Below are positions 35,631 through 44,486 of a DNA stretch of 64,000 nt, in pieces. Within the stretch, counting starts at the first letter, position 1, and every line of letters begins with the position of its first letter. Both the position numbers and the translations under genes were made by a program. The notes under the pieces were generated by a model. It was not told where the DNA came from and did no database searches. It saw only the letters and a program-made list of their open reading frames with translations. Origin of the DNA: an uncultured Eubacteriales bacterium (GTDB lineage Bacteria > Bacillota > Clostridia > Christensenellales > UBA1242); the NCBI GenBank assembly GCA_949001935.1, contig CARJLX010000001.1, positions 1 through 64,000 on the forward strand, given 5' to 3'.

Positions 35631-36440
35631 GTGAAAATTTTAATTGAACTTTCGCTTTGCATAAATATATTAATTAACTTTTTTATTATCAAATGCACCT
35701 CCAAATGTATTGATAAAAAGGCTAGACTTGCTTTTTTATCTGCCGTAATAGGTGGGCTTGTTGCCCTTATCATTCCTATTTTTAATGTGGGGATTATTGC
35801 AAACATTGTTATTCAAATACTATTATCTCTTTCTATGTGTTTATTATCTTTTGAAATTAAGCCTTTTAAAAAGTTTTTAATAACTTATGCTATATTCTTT
35901 GGTTTTACTTTTCTTTTTGGCGGGGCTTGTTATGGAGTTAGCAATATTTTTGGGCAAATTTCATTACTTTGTGTTTTGGGTGTCGCAACATTTGTTTATA
36001 TAATTTGCGTTTTGGTTATTAAGCATCAAAATAAATTAAAAAGATTAAAACAATTTTCTTTTAAAGTGGCTTTATTTGCAGGAGGTAAGGTTATCGAAGA
36101 AGAAGGATTTTTAGACAGCGGGAATGTTTTATATGATCCTGTCACAAAAAAACCTATTATTCTTATAACTTATGATATTTTTTCTAAATTAAAGCCCGAC
36201 ATTAATTATATGACAGCATATTGTAAAAAGATTGATCCAAAAAGTTTGACAAATGGGCATTATGTGAAGATTAACACTGTTGCAAGCGGGACATCTATTT
36301 TAGTTTTTACAGCCGATAAGGTTGAGATTTTTGAAGGGGAAGAAAAGAAGAATTTTGAAAATGTTTCACTTGGGTTATCTTTTTCTGGTTTTGACAAAGC
36401 TTTGGGGCGGAAAATTTTGCTTCATCGTGAATTTGCTTAA
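35631..36440 (+). CDS. spoIIGA: Pro-sigma-E protease SpoIIGA
   Basis: 269 residues from GTG at 35631 (GGAGGGG upstream). Five hydrophobic segments fill the first ~140 residues, then a cytoplasmic aspartic-protease-like domain with GFLDSGNVLYDP, the catalytic Asp motif. It cleaves pro-SigE after activation by SpoIIR, whose gene is at 12.9 kb. sigE follows after 12 bases. Confidence 0.93.
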   Translation: MKILIELSLCINILINFFIIKCTSKCIDKKARLAFLSAVIGGLVALIIPIFNVGIIANIVIQILLSLSMCLLSFEIKPFKKFLITYAIFFGFTFLFGGACYGVSNIFGQISLLCVLGVATFVYIICVLVIKHQNKLKRLKQFSFKVALFAGGKVIEEEGFLDSGNVLYDPVTKKPIILITYDIFSKLKPDINYMTAYCKKIDPKSLTNGHYVKINTVASGTSILVFTADKVEIFEGEEKKNFENVSLGLSFSGFDKALGRKILLHREFA

Positions 36441-36452
36441 AAGGAGAGTGTT

Positions 36453-37187
36453 ATGTATAGAGTTTGGATTAAATTAAAAATTTTCTTTTATAATTTATTT
36501 TCAAGGAGAAGGCATTTTAATTTAAAAAACATAGTTTGTTTTATTTGCGGAAACGAAGAACTGCCACAGCCACTTGACGAGGATGAGGAAAGCAGGCTTT
36601 TGCTTGAAAAGGAAGAGGGGAAAGAAGGTGCTATTGAAAAACTGGTGGAGCATAATTTAAGGCTTGTTGTATATATTTCTAAAAAGTTTGATGGTTGTGG
36701 AATTGATTTTGAGGATTTAATTTCAATTGGCTCAATAGGGCTTATTAAAGCTGTTAAAACTTTTAATATGGACAAAAAAATTAAATTGGCAACTTATGCT
36801 TCGCGATGTATTGAAAATGAAATTTTAATGCAACTTAGAAAAGTTTCAAGAATAAAACAAGATGTCAGTCTTGAAAAACCTCTCTATGATGATGGCGATG
36901 GCAACGAAATGTTGGTTGCTGATGTTATAGTAAATGAGGAAGACGCAGTTGATAAAAATATGGATAAGGATGCTGACAAAAAAATAGTTTATGATTTAAT
37001 CTCAAATCTCAATATGCGTGAACAGGAAATTATGATTTTACGCTTTGGTTTAGCAGGGCAAGATGAATTAACCCAACGCGAAGTTGCTGACAAGCTTGGA
37101 ATTAGCCAAAGTTATATTTCACGAATAGAAAAAAAGATACTCGCTGATATGAAAACAAAACTTGAAAAGCAATCATTATATTATTAA
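36453..37187 (+). CDS. sigE: RNA polymerase sigma factor SigE (mother cell)
   Basis: 244 residues. An N-terminal basic/hydrophobic pro-sequence (about 1-28, MYRVWIKLKIFFYNLF) is the part removed by SpoIIGA. Sigma-70 region 2 (HNLRLVVYISKKFDGCGIDFEDLISIGSIGLIKA) and region 4 (EVADKLGISQSYISRIEKK) are intact. Controls early mother-cell genes such as spoIVA and spoVM. RBS AAGGAG. Confidence 0.95.
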   Translation: MYRVWIKLKIFFYNLFSRRRHFNLKNIVCFICGNEELPQPLDEDEESRLLLEKEEGKEGAIEKLVEHNLRLVVYISKKFDGCGIDFEDLISIGSIGLIKAVKTFNMDKKIKLATYASRCIENEILMQLRKVSRIKQDVSLEKPLYDDGDGNEMLVADVIVNEEDAVDKNMDKDADKKIVYDLISNLNMREQEIMILRFGLAGQDELTQREVADKLGISQSYISRIEKKILADMKTKLEKQSLYY

Positions 37188-37211
37188 AAAAAGTGCTTAA
37201 AGCACTTTTTT
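37187..37211. terminator. Bidirectional terminator between sigE and the ylmC-like gene
   Basis: AAAAAGTGCT/AGCACTTTTT with short loop; A and T runs on both sides. Confidence 0.82.
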
Positions 37212-37497
37212 ATTTATCTTTTGGTTGAGATAAAATATATGGGTTTTGAGGTTGCGAAGACGAATGTAATTCAACTAAAATTGTGTCATCACCAATTTTA
37301 CAAATACAAGAGAAGGGGATAAATAGTTGACTTCCATTTTTAAAAACATTCCAAAAAGATTTTTCCCCTGGCACAACAAGCCCTAATAGTCTTGCACTTG
37401 TAAGGTCAAAAACTATATCAACTATATGTCCCAGGCGTCTACCATCAACAACATTGATAACTTCTTTACATCTTAATTCTAAAAATGAACTTTCCAC
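37210..37497 (-). CDS. YlmC/YmxH-family PRC-barrel sporulation protein
   Basis: 95 residues with a PRC-barrel pattern (LRCKEVINVVDGRRLGHIVDIVFDLTSARLLGLVVPG). YlmC/YmxH proteins are common next to sigG in clostridia; role not settled. GTG start at 37497 with only a weak upstream purine run. The C-terminal tail is polar. It lies downstream of sigG on the same strand. Confidence 0.82.
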   Translation of the reverse strand: MESSFLELRCKEVINVVDGRRLGHIVDIVFDLTSARLLGLVVPGEKSFWNVFKNGSQLFIPFSCICKIGDDTILVELHSSSQPQNPYILSQPKDK

Positions 37498-37589
37498 ATT
37501 CTACTTTTATGTTTAATTTCGCAAAAAGATTACAAATTTCTTATTCTTTCTACAAAATTTTTGAAATTTTGGAGTGTTTTTACAAAAAA

Positions 37590-38372
37590 TTATTGTGCTT
37601 TCAAATATTCTTCTATAGCATGCAATGCATTTTTTTCTAGTCTTGAAACTTGTGCTTGGCTTATTCCTATTTCTTCGCTAACTTCTGTTTGAGTTTTGCC
37701 AATATAATATCTCAATAATAAAATCTCTTTTTCTCGACCATTTAAAGTTTTGATAGCATCTTTAATTGAAATTTTTTCTTGTAAAGCTTCATCAGTATTT
37801 TTTGTATCTGCTATTTGATCCATTAAGGCTATTGTGTCGTTCCCATCAGTATAGACGGGGTCGTTTAGTGAAAGAGTTTCGCTAATTGCGTCCAAAGCAA
37901 AGGTGACGATTTTAGGGGAGATTTCAATCTTTTTTGCTATTTCATCAATTGTCGGTTCTCCAACATTATTTGTAGCTGAAAGTTCTTCCTTTGCTTGCAA
38001 TGCTTTATATGCAACATCTCGTAAACTTCTGGAAACTCTAACTGAATTATTATCACGAAGGTATCTTCGAATTTCGCCAATAATCATTGGAACAGCATAT
38101 GTTGAAAAACGCACATTAAGACTTTCGTCAAAATTATCTATTGCTTTCATAAGTCCAACACATCCAACTTGAAACATATCGTCAGCTCTTGCACCATGAC
38201 CACCAAAACGATGAACAACAGACAATACAAGTCTAAGATTTGCAACAACAAAGTTGTCACGAGCCTGCATATCGCCAGCTTTGACTTTTTTCATGAGTGC
38301 CACTAAATCTTCATTTTTAACCTTTGGGAGTTTAGAAGTGTCAACTCCTGCAATAAATACTCTTGCCCCCAT
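37590..38372 (-). CDS. sigG: RNA polymerase sigma factor SigG (forespore)
   Basis: 260 residues from ATG at 38372 preceded by GGAGG; four earlier codons in frame lack support. N-terminal VFIAGVDTSKLPK is typical of SigG. Region 2 (ANLRLVLSVVHRFGGHGARADDMFQVGCVGLMKAIDNFD), region 3 and region 4 (EVSEEIGISQAQVSRLEKNAL). Directs late forespore genes including sleB-type germination functions. Confidence 0.95.
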   Translation of the reverse strand: MGARVFIAGVDTSKLPKVKNEDLVALMKKVKAGDMQARDNFVVANLRLVLSVVHRFGGHGARADDMFQVGCVGLMKAIDNFDESLNVRFSTYAVPMIIGEIRRYLRDNNSVRVSRSLRDVAYKALQAKEELSATNNVGEPTIDEIAKKIEISPKIVTFALDAISETLSLNDPVYTDGNDTIALMDQIADTKNTDEALQEKISIKDAIKTLNGREKEILLLRYYIGKTQTEVSEEIGISQAQVSRLEKNALHAIEEYLKAQ

Positions 38373-38506
38373 ATATACCTCCATTAACTAGAGGTAGTTT
38401 CGGCTTCTTTTTTAAAAGTATTCAAAATAAAATGCCTTTTGACAAAACTTGACAAAGTAAAACAAAATACGCATTTTAAATTACAAAACTATAACAAAAT
38501 AAAATA

Positions 38507-38532
38507 AAAAAACACTTTTTAAAAGTGTTTTA
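38507..38532 (-). terminator. Terminator of the NUDIX gene
   Basis: AAAACACTTTT/AAAAGTGTTTT palindrome at the gene's stop codon; minus-strand T run follows. Confidence 0.7.
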
Positions 38533-39012
38533 TGCTTTGCGAATAAGGGATTGGCATTCTTGACCATTTTTAATGGCGTCTAAGATGGTTTTTGGGCGAA
38601 CATCCATTTTCTCGAGTTCTTCAAGTGTAAGCCATTTATAATTATAATGTTTAATTTCGCCCTTGTCATTTTCTGTATATTCAAAATCTTCTATTTTAAG
38701 TTTTTGTTTAGGGGAGAGAAGGTAGTAATAGCAAATTTCATGGAAAGGCATTTTATCATCTCTATCAAAAAACAATTGTTCTATTATAAGCAGTTTTTCA
38801 ATTTTTGTTAAAATTGATGTTTCTTCTTTTAATTCGCGTATAACAGCACTGTCGGTGTCTTCACCTAGTATAACATGCCCACCTGGGAATGTATAAAAAC
38901 CTCCATAAACTTGATCTTGATTTATTAAATATTTATCGTCTTGTTGAATTATTCCGCAAACACGCAATTTAAACGAGCCGTCTTCTTTCCAAAATTTAAC
39001 ATCTCTTGCCAT
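38530..39012 (-). CDS. NUDIX hydrolase
   Basis: 160 residues with the Nudix box GGHVILGEDTDSAVIRELKEET (x of GX5EX7REUXEEXGU matched, last part ETSI). It hydrolyses nucleoside diphosphate derivatives; the substrate is not predictable. ATG at 39012 follows AAGGAG. A 66-residue ORF and its terminator precede it on the same strand. Confidence 0.88.
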   Translation of the reverse strand: MARDVKFWKEDGSFKLRVCGIIQQDDKYLINQDQVYGGFYTFPGGHVILGEDTDSAVIRELKEETSILTKIEKLLIIEQLFFDRDDKMPFHEICYYYLLSPKQKLKIEDFEYTENDKGEIKHYNYKWLTLEELEKMDVRPKTILDAIKNGQECQSLIRKA

Positions 39013-39033
39013 ATTTTTCTCCTTTTAAGTTAA

Positions 39034-39058
39034 AAAAGAGATTAGTTCAATCTCTTTT
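39034..39058 (-). terminator. Terminator of the 66-residue gene
   Basis: AAAGAGATT/AATCTCTTT stem with minus-strand T's, 13 bases after that gene's stop; supports it as a separate transcription unit. Confidence 0.75.
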
Positions 39059-39070
39059 AGCGGTTTTTAC

Positions 39071-39271
39071 TTAAGGCATTTCTCTTTCTAAAGAACTTTT
39101 AAGATATATTTCTTTTTCTTTATTTGTTCTCCATAAACCATTTGTAAGGCGATAGTTGCCACGACAAACTCTGCCCACATTCATCTTTTTTGCCTCTTCA
39201 TCAAATATAGCGGGCTTAAAATCAATAAATATTATATTTTCTAAATTTTCTTTTTTTTCCATTTTATACAT
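39071..39271 (-). CDS. Small protein of unknown function
   Basis: 66 residues (62 if the second ATG at 39262 is used), rich in Lys and Glu, with NVGRVCRGNYRLTNGLWRTNKEKE in the middle. No signal peptide and no recognised family. Neither ATG has a clear ribosome site, so translation is uncertain. The close downstream terminator and natural-looking amino-acid composition favour a real gene. Confidence 0.5.
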   Translation of the reverse strand: MYKMEKKENLENIIFIDFKPAIFDEEAKKMNVGRVCRGNYRLTNGLWRTNKEKEIYLKSSLEREMP

Positions 39272-39322
39272 ATAAAATTATTTTATTTGTTGAACATATT
39301 GTTCGTGTGTAACATTTGGCTT

Positions 39323-39766
39323 TTACATATCTTCAAGGAGTTTCTTGAAAGAAGTTATGTCTTTAAATTGACGATATACTGATGCAAAACGAACATATGC
39401 CACTTCATCAAGCTTTTTAAGCTCATCCATGACCATTTCACCAAGCTCAGAAGATTTAACTTCTTGAAGAAGTTGGTTTTGAATGTTCTTTTCAATATTA
39501 GAAACAACATTTTCAATTTGGCTCATACTTACAGGGCGTTTTTCACAAGCCTTAATAAGACCACTCTTGATTTTAGAAGGGTCAAAAGGTTGACGAGAAC
39601 CATCATTTTTAATAACTAAAATTGGAGTTGTTTCAACTGTTTCATAAGTTGTATATCTTCTTCCACAAGAAAGACATTCGCGACGACGACGAATTGAATT
39701 TGTTTCATCAGTGCTTCTAGAATCTAAAACTTTGCTATCTTCGCAACCACAATATATACATTTCAT
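39323..39766 (-). CDS. nrdR: Transcriptional repressor NrdR
   Basis: 147 residues. N-terminal zinc ribbon (MKCIYCGCEDSKVLDSR, ECLSCGRRY) followed by an ATP-cone (LVIKNDGSRQPFDPSKI, ACEKRPVS). NrdR senses ATP/dATP and represses ribonucleotide reductase genes through NrdR boxes. ATG at 39766. It stands alone on the minus strand next to feoA. Confidence 0.95.
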   Translation of the reverse strand: MKCIYCGCEDSKVLDSRSTDETNSIRRRRECLSCGRRYTTYETVETTPILVIKNDGSRQPFDPSKIKSGLIKACEKRPVSMSQIENVVSNIEKNIQNQLLQEVKSSELGEMVMDELKKLDEVAYVRFASVYRQFKDITSFKKLLEDM

Positions 39767-39878
39767 TTTTATTTACCTCTAGGTTAATATACCATATTTG
39801 GGTGTGGACGAGCAAGTATTTTTGCAAAATTTATAGAATTTTGTCATTTTGTTTTTTTCTTGTCCATATTTTTATACT

Positions 39879-40118
39879 ATGAAAACTTTAAAAAATGCAA
39901 AGACTGGTAAATTTTATACAATTAAAAATTTAAGTGAGTTTGCCTCTGATAAAATTGTTAGGCGTCTTTTTGACCTTGGTTTTACACCAATGCAAAAAAT
40001 CAAATTGGTTCGTAAAAGCCTGATAGGAAAAACATTTCTTGTTGAAGTTCGTGGGTATATTTTGTCTATGCGGGCAAGTGTTGCCGAGGTGATTGTTTTA
40101 AATGAGGTTGAAAAATGA
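39879..40118 (+). CDS. feoA: Ferrous iron transport protein A
   Basis: 79 residues, a single SH3-like FeoA domain (DKIVRRLFDLGFTPMQKIKLVRKS). The ATG at 39879 matches the family start. No ribosome site is present; a -10-like hexamer lies within ten bases, so a leaderless mRNA is possible. It overlaps feoB by four bases. Confidence 0.88.
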   Translation: MKTLKNAKTGKFYTIKNLSEFASDKIVRRLFDLGFTPMQKIKLVRKSLIGKTFLVEVRGYILSMRASVAEVIVLNEVEK

Positions 40119-42235
40119 TAAAGGTTAATTTAGTTGGAAATCCCAACACAGGCAAGACTACACTTTTTAATTGCCTTACTGGTGCACATGAGCATGTGGG
40201 TAATTGGCATGGTGTTACGGTTGAGGAAAAAGCAAGGGTTTATAAGTATAAAGATAATGATATTGAACTTGTTGATTTGCCTGGAATTTATTCGCTCACT
40301 AGTTTGAGTTATGAAGAAGAAGTTGGGGTAAAATATCTTTTATCTCATCAAGAAAATATAGTTTTAAACATTTGTGATTCGTCAAACTTGCAACGCAATT
40401 TATATTTAACTCTTGGGCTTTTAGAACTTGGGCTTAATGTGGTGTTGGCAGTCAATCAAATTCAAAAAAAGCCTATTTGCAAGATTGATTACAAAAAACT
40501 AAGTTGCCTTCTAGGCATCCCTATTGTGCCAATCAACCCACAAAATAGAGAAGGGATTGACAAGCTGAATGAAGTGTTTTGTTCTAAATTTACTTATAGA
40601 GCAAAGTCTTTGAAATATATCAAAAATCTAGAATTAAATAAAGTTTTCAATTATTTGCCTACAAGCATTGAAAAATATAATTTTAATAAAGATTTTTTAT
40701 CAATCAAATTGCTTGAAAATGATATAAAGCTATTTGAAGATTTGAAGATTGATATAAGTGCAAAAGAGATTAAGGTTTTACAAGAAGGTGGGCTTGAAAG
40801 AGTTGCCAAAGCAAGATATGATTATATAGATGAGATTATATCGCAATGTTCAACTAAGCCAACAAAGGTCTATGGACAGAGTAAAGTTGACAAAATTCTT
40901 TTAAATAGGTTTTTAGCTTTCCCGATTTTTATTGCTTTTATCGCTTTAGCATTTTATTTAACCTTTTTCTCAATAGGGGCTTGGCTTAGTGATTTGCTTG
41001 TTGGGTTGTTGGATAAATTTATTGGTACGCCATTAATAAATCTTTTTCAAAATGCCTTTCCGAATAGTTGGGTTGTTGGTTTAATTGAAACTGGGCTTGT
41101 TGGTGGAGTTGGTTCAATTATTGGATTTTTACCTCAAGTAGCATTGTTGTTTTTATTTTTATCTATATTGGAAGATAGTGGATATCTTTCTCGTGTCGCT
41201 TTTGTGTTTGATGATATTTTAAGTAAGGTTGGACTTTCTGGCAAAAGCGTATACACTCTTTTAATGGGGTTTGGCTGTTCGACCACGGCTGTTTTAACTG
41301 CTCGCAACATGGAAGACAAAAACTCTAAAATTAAAACTGGACTTCTAACACCATACATGAGTTGTTCAGCAAAGTTTCCTATTTATGCAGTTTTAGGTGG
41401 TGCATTTTTTGGAGCCAATAATATTTGGATTATTTTAGGATTATATTTTCTGGGCGTTATAGTTGCCGTTCTATTATCCTTTATTTTGGAAAAAACTTTT
41501 TTAAAAAGCAAAGAACAAACTTTTATATTAGAATTTCCACCATATCATTCAATGAGCTTTAAAAGAGTTTTTTCTATTCTTTGGGAAAATGTTAGGGCAT
41601 TTTTAACTAGAGTTGGAAGTGTAATTATTGCAATGAATATAATTGTTTGGGTACTGGGGAATTTTTCTTTTGCTTTTGCTTATGTAGGTGGCGGAGATGG
41701 CATAAGTATACTTGAAAGTTTAGGCAGAATTCTTGCTCCTATATTTGAACCACTTGGTTTTGGAAGTTGGGGGCTTGTATCTGCTTTGATTGCAGGACTT
41801 ATTGCAAAAGAGGTTATTGTATCTTCGATTGCTATGTTTAATCATGTTGATGAAGGCAATCAAGGAGCTTTGCTCGGCTCTTTAAAAAATCCAGAAAGTG
41901 CAATATATTTCACCGATCCTTGTGCTGTTGTATCTTATATGGTGTTTTGTCTGTTGTACTTCCCATGTCTAGCTACTATAAGTGTACTAGGTAAAGAAAT
42001 TGGGCGTAAATGGACTTTTATAGGTTGTATTATTGAACTTGTTGTTGCATATGTTGTTGCTTATGTTGTTTATACAGTTTGTAGATTTGGCGTCTTGTTT
42101 GGCTGGTGGAAATGTTTGTTGAGTTTATTGCTTGCAATATTGATTGTATCTTCAATAATAGTTATTATTAAAAAAATTAAGAACAAAAAGAAATGTGAAT
42201 ATTGCAATAACTGCAAAGGTGATTGTAAAAATTAA
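40115..42235 (+). CDS. feoB: Ferrous iron transporter FeoB
   Basis: 706 residues. N-terminal G domain (GNPNTGKTTLFNCLTG, VDLPGIYSL, NICDSSN), then a membrane region with Gate motifs (FGCSTTAVLTARN, LTPYMSCSAKFPIYAV). The C-terminus has a cysteine cluster (CEYCNNCKGDC). FeoB imports Fe2+ under anaerobic conditions. Coupled to feoA. Confidence 0.95.
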   Translation: MIKVNLVGNPNTGKTTLFNCLTGAHEHVGNWHGVTVEEKARVYKYKDNDIELVDLPGIYSLTSLSYEEEVGVKYLLSHQENIVLNICDSSNLQRNLYLTLGLLELGLNVVLAVNQIQKKPICKIDYKKLSCLLGIPIVPINPQNREGIDKLNEVFCSKFTYRAKSLKYIKNLELNKVFNYLPTSIEKYNFNKDFLSIKLLENDIKLFEDLKIDISAKEIKVLQEGGLERVAKARYDYIDEIISQCSTKPTKVYGQSKVDKILLNRFLAFPIFIAFIALAFYLTFFSIGAWLSDLLVGLLDKFIGTPLINLFQNAFPNSWVVGLIETGLVGGVGSIIGFLPQVALLFLFLSILEDSGYLSRVAFVFDDILSKVGLSGKSVYTLLMGFGCSTTAVLTARNMEDKNSKIKTGLLTPYMSCSAKFPIYAVLGGAFFGANNIWIILGLYFLGVIVAVLLSFILEKTFLKSKEQTFILEFPPYHSMSFKRVFSILWENVRAFLTRVGSVIIAMNIIVWVLGNFSFAFAYVGGGDGISILESLGRILAPIFEPLGFGSWGLVSALIAGLIAKEVIVSSIAMFNHVDEGNQGALLGSLKNPESAIYFTDPCAVVSYMVFCLLYFPCLATISVLGKEIGRKWTFIGCIIELVVAYVVAYVVYTVCRFGVLFGWWKCLLSLLLAILIVSSIIVIIKKIKNKKKCEYCNNCKGDCKN

Positions 42236-42241
42236 GAAAGC

Positions 42242-42297
42242 AGAGGGATTTTTATGATAAATTAGTCAAAAATCATAAAAACTCTTTGTTTTTTTTG
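42242..42297 (+). terminator. Terminator after feoB
   Basis: Long stem TTTTTATGAT/ATCATAAAAA extended by AGAG/CTCT, then a run of T's. Confidence 0.75.
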
Positions 42298-42331
42298 TTA
42301 TTTATGTTAATATTTAGCCAAGGAGATAAAT

Positions 42332-43645
42332 TTGAAACCTATTGTTGCCATAGTTGGCAGACCTAATGTTGGTAAAAGCACATTTTTTAATAAGATATGT
42401 GGTAAGAGAATTTCTATTGTAGATGATACGCCGGGCGTTACGCGTGACAGGATTTATGCTGACGCAGAATGGTGTGGGCGTGAGTTTACTCTTGTTGATA
42501 CTGGCGGGTTGGATAGCAAAAGTGACGATAAGTTTCAAGAAGATATTCGCAAGCAGGCAGAAATAGCAATTAATGATGCCCATGTTATTGTTTTTCTTGT
42601 AGATGGAAGAAGCGGGGTGACAGCTACTGATGAAGAAGTTGCATTTCTCCTAAAGCGAAGTAAAACACCAGTTGTATTGGTTGTTAATAAATTAGATAAG
42701 TTTGAAGTAGAAAATACTTATGAATTTTATTCTTTGGGACTAGGCGAACCTCATCCGCTTTCTGTTATGCAGAGTAAGGGGTTAGGGGATGTTCTGGATG
42801 CCATTGTTTCTCATTTCCCTGAGAAGAAAGAGGGCGAGGGTGAAGACGGAATAACCAAAATTGCCATAGTTGGCAGACCTAATGTTGGGAAAAGTAGTTT
42901 AGTTAATCGCTTAATTGGGCAAGATCGCGTTGTTGTAAGTAATATTGAAGGCACAACACGAGATAGTGTACTTGTGCCATTTAGATTTAATAAAAAAGAT
43001 TATGCATTAGTTGATACTGCAGGGCTTAGAAGAAATCGTTCAGTTGAACATGAGAGTATTGAGGGCTATAGTGTGCTTAGAACAATGAATGCTATTGAAG
43101 AGGCAGATATTGTTTTGTTTGTTGTTTCTGGAAACGAAGAAAAGTTGACAGAGCAGGATGTTAGAATAGCAGGGTTTGTTCATGAGGCAGGAAAACCTAG
43201 CATAGTTGTTGTGAATAAGTGGGATGAAAAATCCAAATCTAAACCAGAGTTTGAAAAAATGCTTTCTCAAGAACTTGCTTTTATGGATTATTATCAATCT
43301 GTTTATGTATCTGCATTTACGGGGGCGGGTGTAGGTCAAATAATGGAAAATGCAGAAAGAGTTTATCAAAATTCTAGCAGGCGAATTTCTACAGGATTAT
43401 TGAATGATATTTTGCATGATGCCATACTTTATTTTGAACCTCAAGTTAAAGGCGGTCGCAGAGCTAAAATTAAATTTATTACCGAAGCATCAACAAATCC
43501 ACCAACTTTTGTTTTATTTGTTAATGATGCAAAACTAATCAATTTTTCATATACTCGTTATCTTGAAAATAAACTTCGTGAAAGAGTGGATTTTTCAGGT
43601 ACGCCTATAAAGATAATTGTTCGTGGAAAGGAGGATAAAGAATGA
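42332..43645 (+). CDS. der: Ribosome assembly GTPase Der (EngA)
   Basis: 437 residues with two tandem G domains (GRPNVGKSTFFNKICG and GRPNVGKSSLVNRLIG), each with DTxG and NKxD, and a C-terminal KH-like domain. Der acts in 50S subunit assembly. TTG start with AAGGAG upstream. Overlaps plsY by four bases. Confidence 0.96.
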   Translation: MKPIVAIVGRPNVGKSTFFNKICGKRISIVDDTPGVTRDRIYADAEWCGREFTLVDTGGLDSKSDDKFQEDIRKQAEIAINDAHVIVFLVDGRSGVTATDEEVAFLLKRSKTPVVLVVNKLDKFEVENTYEFYSLGLGEPHPLSVMQSKGLGDVLDAIVSHFPEKKEGEGEDGITKIAIVGRPNVGKSSLVNRLIGQDRVVVSNIEGTTRDSVLVPFRFNKKDYALVDTAGLRRNRSVEHESIEGYSVLRTMNAIEEADIVLFVVSGNEEKLTEQDVRIAGFVHEAGKPSIVVVNKWDEKSKSKPEFEKMLSQELAFMDYYQSVYVSAFTGAGVGQIMENAERVYQNSSRRISTGLLNDILHDAILYFEPQVKGGRRAKIKFITEASTNPPTFVLFVNDAKLINFSYTRYLENKLRERVDFSGTPIKIIVRGKEDKE

Positions 43646-44415
43646 GTTTTTCTTGGGCTTTAGTAATTGTGTTTATAATTTCTTATCTTATAGGCAGTAT
43701 CAATATATCTAAAATTGTAACTTTCTTTAAAAAAGATAAAAAATTGGAAAGTCAGGGCAGTGGTAATCCTGGGACTATGAATATGCTTCGCACTTATGGT
43801 GCAAAGGCAGCTTTAATAACCTTGCTGTTTGAAGTTGTTAAGGCTGGACTTACAGCTTGGCTGTGTGCTTTTATTTTAAGCAAAAATTACCCTCCTGAAG
43901 TTTTAGGATACGATTGTACAAATCTTATATTCTTCTTCTCTGGATTTACTATAATTTTTGCTTCATGTTTTCCATTCTTAGGCACTGTAAAAGGTGGCAA
44001 AGGTGTGGCTTGTGCTTTTGGAGTTTTCTGTTTTAGCCCTCTTTGGTATGTGTCACTTGCACTTTTTGTTGTTGGTATAATTTTGATTATAGTGACTGAG
44101 TATGGCGTTTTATCTTCTGTAGTTTTTATAATTGGGATGTCAATTGCAACAACAATATTTATGTTTGTTTTAAACATTTCGCATGCTTGGCTTATATGTG
44201 TTTTGGTTTGGGTTGCATGTCTGTTAATTTTGGCAAGACATCATAGAAATTTCTACAGACTTTTCACTCATCAAGAGAATAAAGCGAATTTTAAAGCTTC
44301 TTTTAAAAAACTTTTCCATAAAAGAAGAAATGGAGTTGAAGAAATTCTAGAAGATGAAGTTGAACACACTCCAGAAAAGATTGTTGAGGTTGAAGATAAC
44401 AAAAAAACGGACTAG
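43642..44415 (+). CDS. plsY: Glycerol-3-phosphate acyltransferase PlsY (long form)
   Basis: 257 residues: five membrane helices and PlsY motifs GSGNPGTMNMLRTYG, KGGKGVACAFGVF. PlsY moves an acyl group from acyl phosphate to glycerol-3-phosphate. The last ~50 residues are a charged cytoplasmic tail not usual for PlsY (typical ~200). Coupled to der. Confidence 0.9.
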   Translation: MSFSWALVIVFIISYLIGSINISKIVTFFKKDKKLESQGSGNPGTMNMLRTYGAKAALITLLFEVVKAGLTAWLCAFILSKNYPPEVLGYDCTNLIFFFSGFTIIFASCFPFLGTVKGGKGVACAFGVFCFSPLWYVSLALFVVGIILIIVTEYGVLSSVVFIIGMSIATTIFMFVLNISHAWLICVLVWVACLLILARHHRNFYRLFTHQENKANFKASFKKLFHKRRNGVEEILEDEVEHTPEKIVEVEDNKKTD

Positions 44416-44428
44416 TCCGTTTTTTTAT
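44401..44428 (+). terminator. Terminator after plsY
   Basis: AAAAACGGAC/GTCCGTTTTT palindrome with a long T run, beginning before the plsY stop. Confidence 0.82.
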
Positions 44429-44486
44429 TTTAAGGTATATTTGTAATTTTGCCCACATATATTGTTGTATCATATGGAGGCAAAAT

